A stretch of 9,501 bases of DNA. It comes from Dehalococcoidia bacterium UBA2160. GTDB taxonomy: Bacteria; Chloroflexota; Dehalococcoidia; Lucifugimonadales; UBA1123. A model generated the notes under the pieces. That model saw only the letters and a list, made by a program, of their open reading frames with translations, was not told where the DNA came from and did no database searches. The position numbers and the translations under genes are program-made. Numbering within the stretch: position 1 is the stretch's first letter; each line of letters begins with the position of its first letter. Shown here piece after piece: positions 1 through 6,014 of this stretch. The stretch is taken from positions 19,781 through 29,281 of the forward strand of contig DCWO01000154.1 of the NCBI GenBank assembly GCA_002328865.1, given 5' to 3'.

Positions 1-240
1 CCGGCGAACCAGGGTCGCAAGACCAATTGGCGGGTGATCGGATTCAGGACCCTGTACGTGCATCTCGCCGTCTACATAGTGGTCATCGAAATGTTGGCGA
101 TTATCGACTTCGCCACGGGCGGGGGTTGGTGGTTCTACTGGCCGCTCATCGGCTGGGGCATCGGAGTCGCGGTGCACGCGCTCGCAACGATATCCGTGCT
201 GGGCGCGGCGTGGGAGCCGAGGCGGGCGAACGGATACTAG
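1..240 (+). CDS. 2TM-domain small membrane protein, 5' end cut by the window edge
   Basis: The reading frame is open from base 1 and ends at TAG 238-240, so the first codons probably lie outside the window. The visible 79 residues have the layout of the 2TM domain: a basic stretch (RKTNWR), then a first hydrophobic helix beginning YVHLAVYIVVIEMLAIIDF, a glycine/tryptophan-rich turn (GGGWWFYWPL), and a second helix (GWGIGVAVHALATISVLGA) with the characteristic GWGIG..VHAL signature. A short charged tail (WEPRRANGY) follows. The protein should sit in the cytoplasmic membrane as a helical hairpin. No enzymatic residues are visible; such domains occur alone or fused to sensor or DNA-binding proteins, and nothing here shows which. 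A GTG at 34 could be an internal start but has no convincing ribosome binding site, so I treat the gene as truncated. Its function is unknown. Confidence 0.7.
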   Translation, partial: PANQGRKTNWRVIGFRTLYVHLAVYIVVIEMLAIIDFATGGGWWFYWPLIGWGIGVAVHALATISVLGAAWEPRRANGY

Positions 241-341
241 CGCCAGCCTAAATGGAAGCGGCGTGCGCCCGCAAAGTGATATGCTCTCCGACGCGACTCT
301 CCGATTGGCGGCAACAATTCGCCAGCCACAACATCTTCCCT

Positions 342-347
342 GGAGAA
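342..347 (+). promoter_or_regulatory. Ribosome binding site supporting a TTG start
   Basis: GGAGAA stands six bases before an in-frame TTG at 354-356. It decides the start of the alpha/beta hydrolase in favour of TTG over the upstream ATG at 252, which has no comparable site. Confidence 0.6.
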
Positions 348-353
348 GCCACG

Positions 354-1238
354 TTGAGCAACACTTCGTCTGATCCGAACCAGCCCGCCGAGCGTTGGGC
401 CAACATCAGGGACCTTCGTGTCCGATGCCTCGACTGGGGAGGAGACGGCCCGCCTGTAGTCGCGCTGCACGGACTCGCATCATCAGCCCATTGGTACGAC
501 CTCGTTTCGCCGCTGCTTCGCCACACGTATCGCGTCATCGCTCCCGATCAGCGCGGACACGGCCAGACAACCCAGGCGCCTGACGGTTACGATTGGGCGT
601 CGCTGTCGCTCGACGTGATCGGCTTGATGGACAGCCTCGACATCGAGCGGTTCGCCGTGTTGGGCCACTCCTGGGGCGGCAACGTCGCGATCAACCTGGC
701 CGCGAAACACCCCGACCGGATATCGGCGCTGGTGATGATCGACGGCGGATTCTTCGGCGGCCGGTCTCGCGTAACATCCAATTACGAGGAGTTCAGACAA
801 CGTGCCGCGCCCAGGGACGTCTCCGGCACGCTTCAAGAACTGATGGATCGGTTCAGCAAGCAGTTGAGTCTTTGCTGGAATCCCGACATCGAACGCATCG
901 TGCAGACAATGGTGTGGGAAGACGAAGACGGCCAGATGCACGACATCCTGACGCCGGAGAACCACTCCCAGGTCATGCACGCGATGTGGCACGAGCCCGC
1001 CTCAGAGGCGTGGCCGCACATCACATGCCCTACACTCATCGTGGCGGCGGGTCCGACGCCAGAGCGCGCGGACAGTCCGATGGCGCAGATGAAACGAGAG
1101 CGCGTCGCCGCGGCCCACGAGGCGATCGCGGGCAGCCAAGTGCATTGGGTGCCGGAGACGATCCACGACATCGGCTACCACAAGCCCAACGAGCTCGCTG
1201 AGGTCATCGACGAGTTTCTATCCGGAGTCAGATCTTAA
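354..1238 (+). CDS. Alpha/beta hydrolase (esterase/lactonase-like)
   Basis: This is a single-domain alpha/beta-hydrolase-fold enzyme of 294 residues if it starts at TTG 354. In that numbering the oxyanion-hole segment is LHGLASSAHW (HG at 39-40), followed by APDQRGHG (63-70). The nucleophile elbow is GHSWGG with Ser106, and the likely catalytic histidine is His271 in ETIHDIGYH. The acid is less clear: the strand PTLIVAAG is followed by PTPERADSP rather than the usual GxxD, so an Asp in that stretch or the Asp of MIDGG (about 130) may serve. The TTG is preferred because GGAGAA lies six bases upstream (342-347); an ATG at 252 would add 34 residues without family resemblance and has no good binding site. 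A possible extended -10 (TGATATGCT, 277-285) also fits the later start. The substrate cannot be read from the sequence; esterase, lactonase or C-C hydrolase are all possible. It converges on the cupin gene with 14 bases between. Confidence 0.88.
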   Translation: MSNTSSDPNQPAERWANIRDLRVRCLDWGGDGPPVVALHGLASSAHWYDLVSPLLRHTYRVIAPDQRGHGQTTQAPDGYDWASLSLDVIGLMDSLDIERFAVLGHSWGGNVAINLAAKHPDRISALVMIDGGFFGGRSRVTSNYEEFRQRAAPRDVSGTLQELMDRFSKQLSLCWNPDIERIVQTMVWEDEDGQMHDILTPENHSQVMHAMWHEPASEAWPHITCPTLIVAAGPTPERADSPMAQMKRERVAAAHEAIAGSQVHWVPETIHDIGYHKPNELAEVIDEFLSGVRS

Positions 1239-1252
1239 CGCCGGTCCGCCAC

Positions 1253-1591
1253 TCAATCTGGCACCGTCACCCAGGCAACGACCCGAGGCACGTCGCCGAT
1301 GACGCGGGTTGTGTGACCTTGGCCGGTCATGTCTTCGCAGAAGGTTACCTGACCCGGCCCGAAGCGAAACAGCGTGCCGTCGCCCAGACCGATCTCGCCC
1401 TCGCCAGCCAACGTGATGACGTACTGACGTTGCGGGGCATGATGCCAGTCGGAGAAGCTGCCGGGTTGAGACACCCTGAAGACGACGCCTTTGGCATCGT
1501 GGATGGTCGTCCAATCCGGGTGGTCGTCGAGTTCAATGTGTTCGATATGAGACTGGCCGTCGTCTCCCGCGTACAATCTGGCAAAAGGCAT
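1253..1591 (-). CDS. Small single-domain cupin protein
   Basis: A 112-residue protein with one cupin beta-barrel. The first cupin motif is present in degenerate form around GSFSDWHHAPQRQYVITLAG (residues 44-63): the two histidines (His50, His51) are there, but the usual glutamate is replaced by glutamine (Gln54 or Gln56). The second motif corresponds to RFGPGQVTFCEDMTGQGHTTR, with Glu86 and His93 as possible metal ligands. This form, with HHAPxRQYVxTLxGEGEI and EDxTGQGHxTR, is a recurrent family of uncharacterised small cupins; I know of no assigned reaction. The ATG at 1591 is well supported by AAGGAG (complement of 1600-1605), eight bases upstream. It is the last minus-strand gene after the FAH-family gene, but a 204-base gap with an inverted repeat makes co-transcription uncertain. 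Isomerase, oxygenase or ligand-sensing roles are all possible. Confidence 0.85.
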   Translation of the reverse strand: MPFARLYAGDDGQSHIEHIELDDHPDWTTIHDAKGVVFRVSQPGSFSDWHHAPQRQYVITLAGEGEIGLGDGTLFRFGPGQVTFCEDMTGQGHTTRVIGDVPRVVAWVTVPD

Positions 1592-1599
1592 TCTTGTTT

Positions 1600-1605
1600 C
1601 TCCTT
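1600..1605 (-). promoter_or_regulatory. Ribosome binding site of the cupin gene
   Basis: A near-perfect Shine-Dalgarno, AAGGAG on the minus strand, eight bases before ATG 1591. It is one of the strongest binding sites in the window and fixes the start. Confidence 0.75.
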
Positions 1606-1647
1606 AGAATCGACCCGTGAACGGCCGGGCTCGCGGGTTTTCGCATT

Positions 1648-1660
1648 GTTCGGACCGAAC
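1648..1660. repeat. 13-base perfect palindrome upstream of the cupin gene
   Basis: GTTCGG-A-CCGAAC is a perfect inverted repeat with a one-base centre, 57 bases upstream of the cupin start. Its position and symmetry suit a dimeric regulator site, but no regulator gene is in view and a second copy was not noticed, so the role is a guess. Confidence 0.35.
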
Positions 1661-1676
1661 TATGGAAGACAGGTGT

Positions 1677-1743
1677 GGTTCGACAGGTTCAGTACGAACG
1701 GAAATTACACATCTCACACCATTCGCCCTGAGCCTGTCGAAGG
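1677..1743. repeat. REP-like inverted repeat, TTCGACAGG type
   Basis: Two arms of 25 bases (1677-1701 and 1719-1743) face each other across a 17-base spacer, matching at 19 of 25 positions. The arms carry the core TTCGACAGGTTCAG on the left and the complement of TTCGACAGGCTCAGGGCGAA on the right. This core is a very common dispersed extragenic repeat in several bacterial phyla, usually arranged as an inverted pair. It lies between the FAH-family stop and the cupin start and could form a hairpin in the transcript, so it may attenuate read-through or stabilise the upstream mRNA. There is no T-run, so it is not a typical intrinsic terminator. Confidence 0.7.
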
Positions 1744-1795
1744 GTCGCCCACACTCGCGATTGGCCAGGCGCGCGTGCGAGGGTTTGCGGCTCCG

Positions 1796-2707
1796 CTACG
1801 CGTATTTGCCCGTCGCTTGTGCCGCGGTGCCCTCGAGGCCTTTCTCCATTCGCTCCAGCCGGGTCTCGTAAGGCCAGGTGCGATTGAGATCGTCCTGCAC
1901 GTCGATCTTGAGTCTGCCTAACGTTTCGATCTCGATCTCCAGGGTGTCGCCGCCCATGATCGCGATCAGACCTCGGTGATTCGTGCCGGTGGCGATCACG
2001 TCGCCAGCGTCAAGCGAGTGCACGGACGTGACCCACTCGATCACGCGCGGGAGCTGGTGAGCCATGTCGTCGGTGTTGAAGTTCTGCCTCAGTTCGCCAT
2101 TGGTCCAAGACTGAATCTGAAGGTTCTGCGGGTCAGCGAACTCGTCAGGGGTGACGAGGAATGGGCCCATCGGCGCGAACGTCTCGCGAGATTTCATCTG
2201 GTAAAAGGGCGTGACTCCCCGGGCGGAGCCGTCGAGGAAATTCATGTACCCGAAGATGTAGTCGAACGCGTCTTCAGCCTTGACGTTTGAGGCGTGTTTG
2301 CTGATGACCAGTGCCATCTCGGCTTCGAATTCGAAGATGGTCGCGGGAACGTCGGGAAGCACGACGGTGTCGCCGTTCCCAATGACCGCGTTCGGCGACT
2401 TGTGGAACGCGTTGATCGCAGCGGGCTCGTCACGTGTGCCGTCCTCCATGTAGTTGACGGCCATCGCGACGATGTTGTGAGGCTTGGGGATCGGCGACCG
2501 CAGCCTGACGCTGTCCAGAGCAACACCGGGGCCCTGGTCGGCGGCGTTTTGTATCGCGGCTCTATACTGCGAGAAGTTCGTTATGACTCCGTTGATGAGG
2601 TCTTGCGGAGACAGATGCGGAACGTCGCTCACCGCGCCTGACACGTCCACAATCGAGTCGCTCTTCACCACGCCCAGCGTGAAATCGTTGAAAAATGCCA
2701 GCTTCAT
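1796..2707 (-). CDS. Fumarylacetoacetate hydrolase (FAH) family protein
   Basis: A 303-residue protein with the FAH/2-keto-4-pentenoate hydratase fold. Family landmarks are IPKPHNIVAMAVNY (about 73-86); the metal pair Glu128 and Glu130 in FEFEAEMALVI; Asp159 in GYMNFLDGSARG as the third metal ligand; Lys172 in MKSRETFAPMGPFLVT, the usual substrate-binding lysine; and the C-terminal GDVIATGTNHRGLIAIMGGDTLEIEIETLG block. Members hydrate or hydrolyse C-C bonds of, or decarboxylate, 2-keto acids and acylpyruvates. Two deviations stand out: the lid motif normally reading NYxxHxxE is NYMEDGTRDE here, without the histidine, and SARD is SARG. The reaction may therefore differ from classic hydrolases. 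The start ATG 2707 has AGGAG seven bases upstream. It lies 82 bases downstream of the crotonase on the same strand and is probably co-transcribed with it. Confidence 0.9.
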   Translation of the reverse strand: MKLAFFNDFTLGVVKSDSIVDVSGAVSDVPHLSPQDLINGVITNFSQYRAAIQNAADQGPGVALDSVRLRSPIPKPHNIVAMAVNYMEDGTRDEPAAINAFHKSPNAVIGNGDTVVLPDVPATIFEFEAEMALVISKHASNVKAEDAFDYIFGYMNFLDGSARGVTPFYQMKSRETFAPMGPFLVTPDEFADPQNLQIQSWTNGELRQNFNTDDMAHQLPRVIEWVTSVHSLDAGDVIATGTNHRGLIAIMGGDTLEIEIETLGRLKIDVQDDLNRTWPYETRLERMEKGLEGTAAQATGKYA

Positions 2708-2789
2708 CGTGCTGCTCCTGCCTCTCTGAATTATTGAGTTGTTGCCGTTGGTCGCTTACACGTCGAGAGGACCGCCGTTGCTAGGCCCG

Positions 2790-3641
2790 CTACCCTTCGT
2801 TGCTCTCGTGCATCACGTCGCGCTTTCGCTTGAACGCGCCCCAACCCTCTTGTGTGAGCCGGTCCAGGCGTTCTTTCGCCGTTGCATCGTCTCGAGTTCC
2901 GCTCGCCACGGCCTCGAGGCTCTCGTCGTCTCTATATGCCAACGCTTCCTGGAATCCGGCCAGCTCGTATGCGCGATTGACCAGCATCTTGTTCAAGCGC
3001 ACCGTCGTCTGTGGAAGCGACGCCAGTTTTCGCGCCATGGTCTCCGCCTCTTCGATCAGGCTTTCGGTCGGCACGACTCGATTCACGAGACCGATCTCGC
3101 GAGCTTCTTCGGCGCCGAATTGATCGCCCAACATCAGGATCTCTTTGGCGCGTTTCAAACCGACCAGAAACGGCGTGATGAGCACTGGCGGCGGGAAACC
3201 GTGACGTATCTGAATCTCGCCGAATCGGGCGTCCTCGGCGGCAATGGTGAAGTCGCAGACGCCGGCGAGCTCGCACCCCTGCCCCACCGCGTGTCCTCGC
3301 ACGGCGGCGATCACGGGTTTGGGAAACGACCAGATGCGCAACTGGACATCCATGCCGCTCGGGGCGGGATCGTCGTCAGGGTACATCGACGCGTACAGGT
3401 CGCCGCCAGCCGTGAACGCTCTGCCGGCGCCGGTGAGCACCACCGCTCTGACATCGTCATCGGCCTCTGCCGTGTCCAGCGCCCGTCCGAGCAGCCGTAG
3501 GATGTTCTTATTCATCGCGTTGAGCACGGTCGGGCGGTTCATCGTAACGACCGCGAAGCCCTCCTTCTTCTCGTACAAGACGTCATCGGGGCCGGGCGGC
3601 GGTATCTCGATGCCGTCCGGAGTCTTCTTGATTTCGGTCAT
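2790..3641 (-). CDS. Enoyl-CoA hydratase/isomerase (crotonase) family protein
   Basis: A 283-residue crotonase-fold enzyme, which would act on acyl-CoA thioesters in the cytoplasm. The N-terminal substrate region is VVTMNRPTVLNAMN (31-44), the first oxyanion-hole segment is GRAFTAGGDLY (73-83), and the second is AVRGHAVGQGCELAGVCD (113-130). Glu124 of GCELAG aligns with Glu144 of rat enoyl-CoA hydratase. The second catalytic glutamate (Glu164 in rat) falls on Gln144 in ARFGEIQIRHG, with a glutamate two residues earlier, so ordinary hydration is not assured; isomerase, lyase or hydrolase chemistry is possible. An ATG at 3698 would add 19 residues, but ATG 3641 starts at the family-like MTEIKK and has a GAGGGA binding site about six bases upstream, so it is preferred. 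It is the first gene of the minus-strand group and faces the dehydratase gene across a 239-base divergent region. Confidence 0.88.
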   Translation of the reverse strand: MTEIKKTPDGIEIPPPGPDDVLYEKKEGFAVVTMNRPTVLNAMNKNILRLLGRALDTAEADDDVRAVVLTGAGRAFTAGGDLYASMYPDDDPAPSGMDVQLRIWSFPKPVIAAVRGHAVGQGCELAGVCDFTIAAEDARFGEIQIRHGFPPPVLITPFLVGLKRAKEILMLGDQFGAEEAREIGLVNRVVPTESLIEEAETMARKLASLPQTTVRLNKMLVNRAYELAGFQEALAYRDDESLEAVASGTRDDATAKERLDRLTQEGWGAFKRKRDVMHESNEG

Positions 3642-3689
3642 GGGCGTTCCCTCATCAGGTGACTTCGGGCGTGAGGCAGTTTCGGGCGA

Positions 3690-3695
3690 ATTGTA
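3690..3695 (-). promoter_or_regulatory. Candidate -10 box for the crotonase gene
   Basis: Read on the minus strand, TACAAT (five of six bases of the consensus) lies 49 bases before the ATG at 3641. No good -35 hexamer is seen at 16-18 bases. Two direct TTCGGGCG copies (plus-strand 3664-3671 and 3681-3688) lie between this box and the start codon and could be regulator sites. Confidence 0.3.
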
Positions 3696-3714
3696 CACTA
3701 TGAGGCGCCGCCGA

Positions 3715-3730
3715 GGGACCGAAGGGACCG
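3715..3730. repeat. Short direct repeat GGGACCG x2
   Basis: GGGACCG occurs at 3715-3721 and 3724-3730, nine bases apart, and is followed by TAGGGG. It sits in the middle of the divergent control region. The period is close to but not exactly one helical turn; any role is unknown. Confidence 0.3.
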
Positions 3731-3784
3731 TAGGGGCTCAAGAGGCGGATGATCGTGGGAGATTACGGCATCCGATGCCCTATC

Positions 3785-3807
3785 CAGGCGGCAATGCTGC
3801 CCGCCTG
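3785..3807. repeat. Bulged hairpin in the divergent control region
   Basis: CAGGCGGCA (3785-3793) can pair with TGCCCGCCTG (3798-3807) around an ATGC loop, giving nine pairs with one bulged C. It lies 74-96 bases before the dehydratase ATG, just upstream of the candidate promoter and operator at 3810-3838. It lacks a T-run and so is unlikely to be a terminator. Confidence 0.4.
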
Positions 3808-3809
3808 CG

Positions 3810-3838
3810 TTGACCAACTCCGCGGTCAGGTAGTAACT
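3810..3838 (+). promoter_or_regulatory. Candidate promoter and operator of the dehydratase gene
   Basis: TTGACC (3810-3815) is a good -35 match; at 17 bases follows GTAACT (3833-3838), a weak -10. Overlapping the spacer is an inverted repeat, TGACC at 3811-3815 and GGTCA at 3824-3828 with eight bases between, a form suited to a dimeric repressor covering the promoter. The site is 43 bases before ATG 3881. No regulator gene lies in the window, so this rests on symmetry and position only. Confidence 0.35.
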
Positions 3839-3880
3839 TGCCACCGCGCCACATTGAAATCCGACGGAGGGCATTTCAAC

Positions 3881-5161
3881 ATGAGCAACCTGAAGATCAG
3901 GGACGTCCGCGTCATCACGACAGAGCCTGACGGGATCAGGCTTGTGATCGTCAAGGTCGAAACCAACGAGCCCGAGCTATACGGCGTGGGGTGCGCCACG
4001 TTCACCCAAAGGCCGACGGCGGTCGTAGCCGCGGTCGACGACTACCTGCGCCCGTTCTTGATCGGCAAGGACCCTGCCGACATCGAGGATGTCTGGCAGT
4101 CGTCGTACGTCTCGTCGTACTGGCGCAACGGTCCGGTGCTCAACAACGCCCTCAGCGGCGTCGACCAGGCGTTGTGGGACATCAAAGGCAAGCTCGCGAA
4201 CATGCCCGTCTACGACCTGTTGGGAGGCAAAGCGCGCGACGCCGCGGCGGTCTACGTCCATTCGAGCGGGCGTGATCCGCAGGAGGTCGAGGACAAGGCG
4301 CGTGCGTTCATCGAGGACGGGCATCACTACATCCGTGTCCAGACGGAGACGCCCGGGTACGCCACCTACGGCACACATGGCGCTCATCCCGATGTGGGGT
4401 TGCAAACCGGACCGCGTGTCGTCACCGACAGGGTCGAAGATGCCGACCCCGACACGCTCTACGCTCACCCCGCTGGGATCTTCGAGCCCCGGCCTTACAT
4501 GAAATCCGCCGTGGCTCTGTTCGATCACATGCGGTCGACCATCGGCTGGGACATCGAATTGCTGCACGACGTGCACGAGCGCATCCCTCCGATCATGGGC
4601 GTCGAGCTGGCCAAAGAGGTCGAGGGGCACAGACTGTTCTTCCTCGAGGACCTGTTCGCGCCGGAAGACAACGACTACTTCCGAATCGTTCGACAACAAA
4701 CCAGCACGCCACTGGCCATGGGCGAGTTGTACAACAACCCTCACGAGATCGTCCCGATGATCAAGGACAGGTTGATCGACTTCATCCGCGTCCACATCTC
4801 GCAAATCGGGGGCCTCACTCCAGCCCGCAAGCTCGCCGCACTGTGCGAGGCGTTCAACGTCCGAACCGCATGGCACGGACCAGGCGACACCTCACCGGTC
4901 GGCCATGCGGCGAACCTGATGCTCGACCTCAACTGTTGGAACTTCGGCATCCAGGAGTACGCGATTTTCGGAGAGCGGACCAAAGAGGTGTTTCCGGGAT
5001 GCCCCGAGGTCCGTGACGGCTACATGTGGCCCAATGGCCAGCCGGGACTCGGCATCGACGTCGACGAGGGGTTGGCCGCCAAATACCCCTTCCGCGAACG
5101 GGCCTACGGCGGCGCCTGGGGCGCTGTCCGGCGGGCGGACGGCGGCGTCGTGAGACCGTAG
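3881..5161 (+). CDS. Mandelate racemase/enolase superfamily dehydratase, ManD/RspA subgroup
   Basis: A 426-residue enolase-superfamily protein closest in motif content to the D-mannonate dehydratase/RspA subgroup. These Mg-dependent enzymes dehydrate sugar acids to 2-keto-3-deoxy acids. The capping domain occupies the first ~120 residues and the barrel follows. The magnesium ligands are Asp230 in LLHDVHERI, Glu256 in FFLEDLFAPED and Glu282 in AMGELYNN; His232 of the DxH pair and His331 in AWHGPGDTSPVGH are also present, as is the IRVQ arginine (Arg152), with a nearby tyrosine (Tyr163) that may match the subgroup's Arg-Tyr pair. All catalytic elements look intact. Substrate cannot be fixed: subgroup members range from efficient mannonate enzymes to weak mannonate/gluconate dehydratases and inactive ones. 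ATG 3881 has GGAGG ten bases upstream; an ATG at 3749 would add 44 unconserved residues. It is divergent from the crotonase and precedes pxpA by 81 bases. Confidence 0.9.
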   Translation: MSNLKIRDVRVITTEPDGIRLVIVKVETNEPELYGVGCATFTQRPTAVVAAVDDYLRPFLIGKDPADIEDVWQSSYVSSYWRNGPVLNNALSGVDQALWDIKGKLANMPVYDLLGGKARDAAAVYVHSSGRDPQEVEDKARAFIEDGHHYIRVQTETPGYATYGTHGAHPDVGLQTGPRVVTDRVEDADPDTLYAHPAGIFEPRPYMKSAVALFDHMRSTIGWDIELLHDVHERIPPIMGVELAKEVEGHRLFFLEDLFAPEDNDYFRIVRQQTSTPLAMGELYNNPHEIVPMIKDRLIDFIRVHISQIGGLTPARKLAALCEAFNVRTAWHGPGDTSPVGHAANLMLDLNCWNFGIQEYAIFGERTKEVFPGCPEVRDGYMWPNGQPGLGIDVDEGLAAKYPFRERAYGGAWGAVRRADGGVVRP

Positions 5162-5162
5162 A

Positions 5163-5192
5163 TTGGCGGCGTGCCTGGCCAGAGGATATAAT
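5163..5192 (+). promoter_or_regulatory. Sigma-70-like promoter before pxpA
   Basis: TTGGCG (5163-5168) and a perfect TATAAT (5187-5192) are separated by 18 bases. The predicted transcript start near 5199 gives a leader of about 44 bases to the pxpA TTG. It suggests that pxpABC and the following dehydrogenase can be transcribed apart from the dehydratase. Confidence 0.55.
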
Positions 5193-5230
5193 TGTCCCGC
5201 CGACCGGCAGCGCGATGAGAAAGCCTCGTG

Positions 5231-5235
5231 AGGAG
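5231..5235 (+). promoter_or_regulatory. Ribosome binding site fixing a TTG start of pxpA
   Basis: AGGAG stands seven bases before TTG 5243. The upstream GTG at 5228 directly abuts this site and cannot use it, so TTG is the likelier start. Confidence 0.6.
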
Positions 5236-5242
5236 ACAACGA

Positions 5243-6007
5243 TTGGCGAGCAGAATCGACTTCAATTGCGACATGGGCGAGAGCTTCGGAATGTACACGA
5301 TGGGCTTCGACGACGAGGTCATCAAGCACATCACTTCCGCGAACATCGCCTGCGGCTTCCACGCTGGCGACCCAAACTGGATGCGCACGACCGTCGATCT
5401 CGCCGAACAGAACGGAGTCGGAATCGGTGCGCACCCAAGCTTCCCGGACCTGAGCGGGTTCGGTCGCCGAAACATGAACGCCACGCCCGCTGAGGTCAGG
5501 AACGACGTGGTGTATCAGATGGGGGCCTTGCAGGCTTTCACCTCGGCCAAGAAGCTTCAGCACGTCAAACCCCACGGCGCCATGTACAACATGGCGGTGG
5601 ACGACGAGTCGCTGGCGGCTGCGATATGCGAAGCGGCGCTGGAGGTCGATTCCGACATCGTGCTGCTGGCACTGGCCGGGTCGCGGTGGATCGGAGTCGC
5701 GAAAGACGCCGGACTACGCGTGGCCAGGGAGATCTTCGCCGACCGCGCCCTGAACCCGGACGGCACGCTCGTGTCGCGCTCGTTAGAAGGCTCGGTGATC
5801 CACGACACGAACGAAGTTGTCGAGCGGAGTCTGCGCATGGTCACCGAGGGCAAGGCCGTTGCCATCTCCGGCGAGGTCATCGACGTGGAGGCTGACAGCC
5901 TTTGCCTGCACGGCGACACGCCCGGCGCGGTGGAGATGGCCAAAGCCCTCAACGCCGCACTACGCGCCGAGGGCGTCGAGATACTCCCGCTTGGCGAACT
6001 CGTATGA
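5243..6007 (+). CDS. pxpA: 5-oxoprolinase subunit A (LamB/YcsF family)
   Basis: Subunit A of the ATP-dependent 5-oxoprolinase PxpABC, which opens the lactam ring of 5-oxo-L-proline (pyroglutamate) to give glutamate in the cytoplasm. With the TTG start it has 254 residues, normal for the family. Its hallmarks are all present in order: IDFNCDMGESFG (5-16) with Asp10 and Glu13; ANIACGFHAGDP (33-43); GAHPSFPDLSGFGRR (62-76); VKPHGAMYN (108-116); EIFADRAL (163-170); and CLHGDTPGAV (221-230). Family members typically begin a few residues before the IDxNCD motif, as they do from the TTG; the GTG at 5228 would add five residues. It opens the pxp group behind its own promoter-like sequence, and its stop is seven bases from pxpB. 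Assignment to the A subunit is firm; that the complex's main role here is pyroglutamate removal rather than another lactam follows from family knowledge. Confidence 0.95.
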   Translation: MASRIDFNCDMGESFGMYTMGFDDEVIKHITSANIACGFHAGDPNWMRTTVDLAEQNGVGIGAHPSFPDLSGFGRRNMNATPAEVRNDVVYQMGALQAFTSAKKLQHVKPHGAMYNMAVDDESLAAAICEAALEVDSDIVLLALAGSRWIGVAKDAGLRVAREIFADRALNPDGTLVSRSLEGSVIHDTNEVVERSLRMVTEGKAVAISGEVIDVEADSLCLHGDTPGAVEMAKALNAALRAEGVEILPLGELV

Positions 6008-6014
6008 GGGACCA

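Noticed and set aside
252..353. 34-residue N-terminal extension of the alpha/beta hydrolase from ATG 252
   Set aside because: No ribosome binding site before 252, no hydrolase-like residues in the extension, and a strong site before the in-frame TTG 354.
1313..1921. Plus-strand open frame across the cupin gene, the repeat gap and the end of the FAH-family gene
   Set aside because: It is mostly antisense to two well-supported genes, and its product matches no family I recognise.
2790..3641. Antisense plus-strand frames over the crotonase (253 residues at 2739-3500 and others)
   Set aside because: They are shadows of GC-rich coding DNA; the minus-strand protein carries clear family motifs.
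3749..3880. 44-residue N-terminal extension of the ManD-like protein
   Set aside because: It would translate through the hairpin and promoter-like region; enolase-superfamily homology begins at ATG 3881, which has GGAGG upstream.
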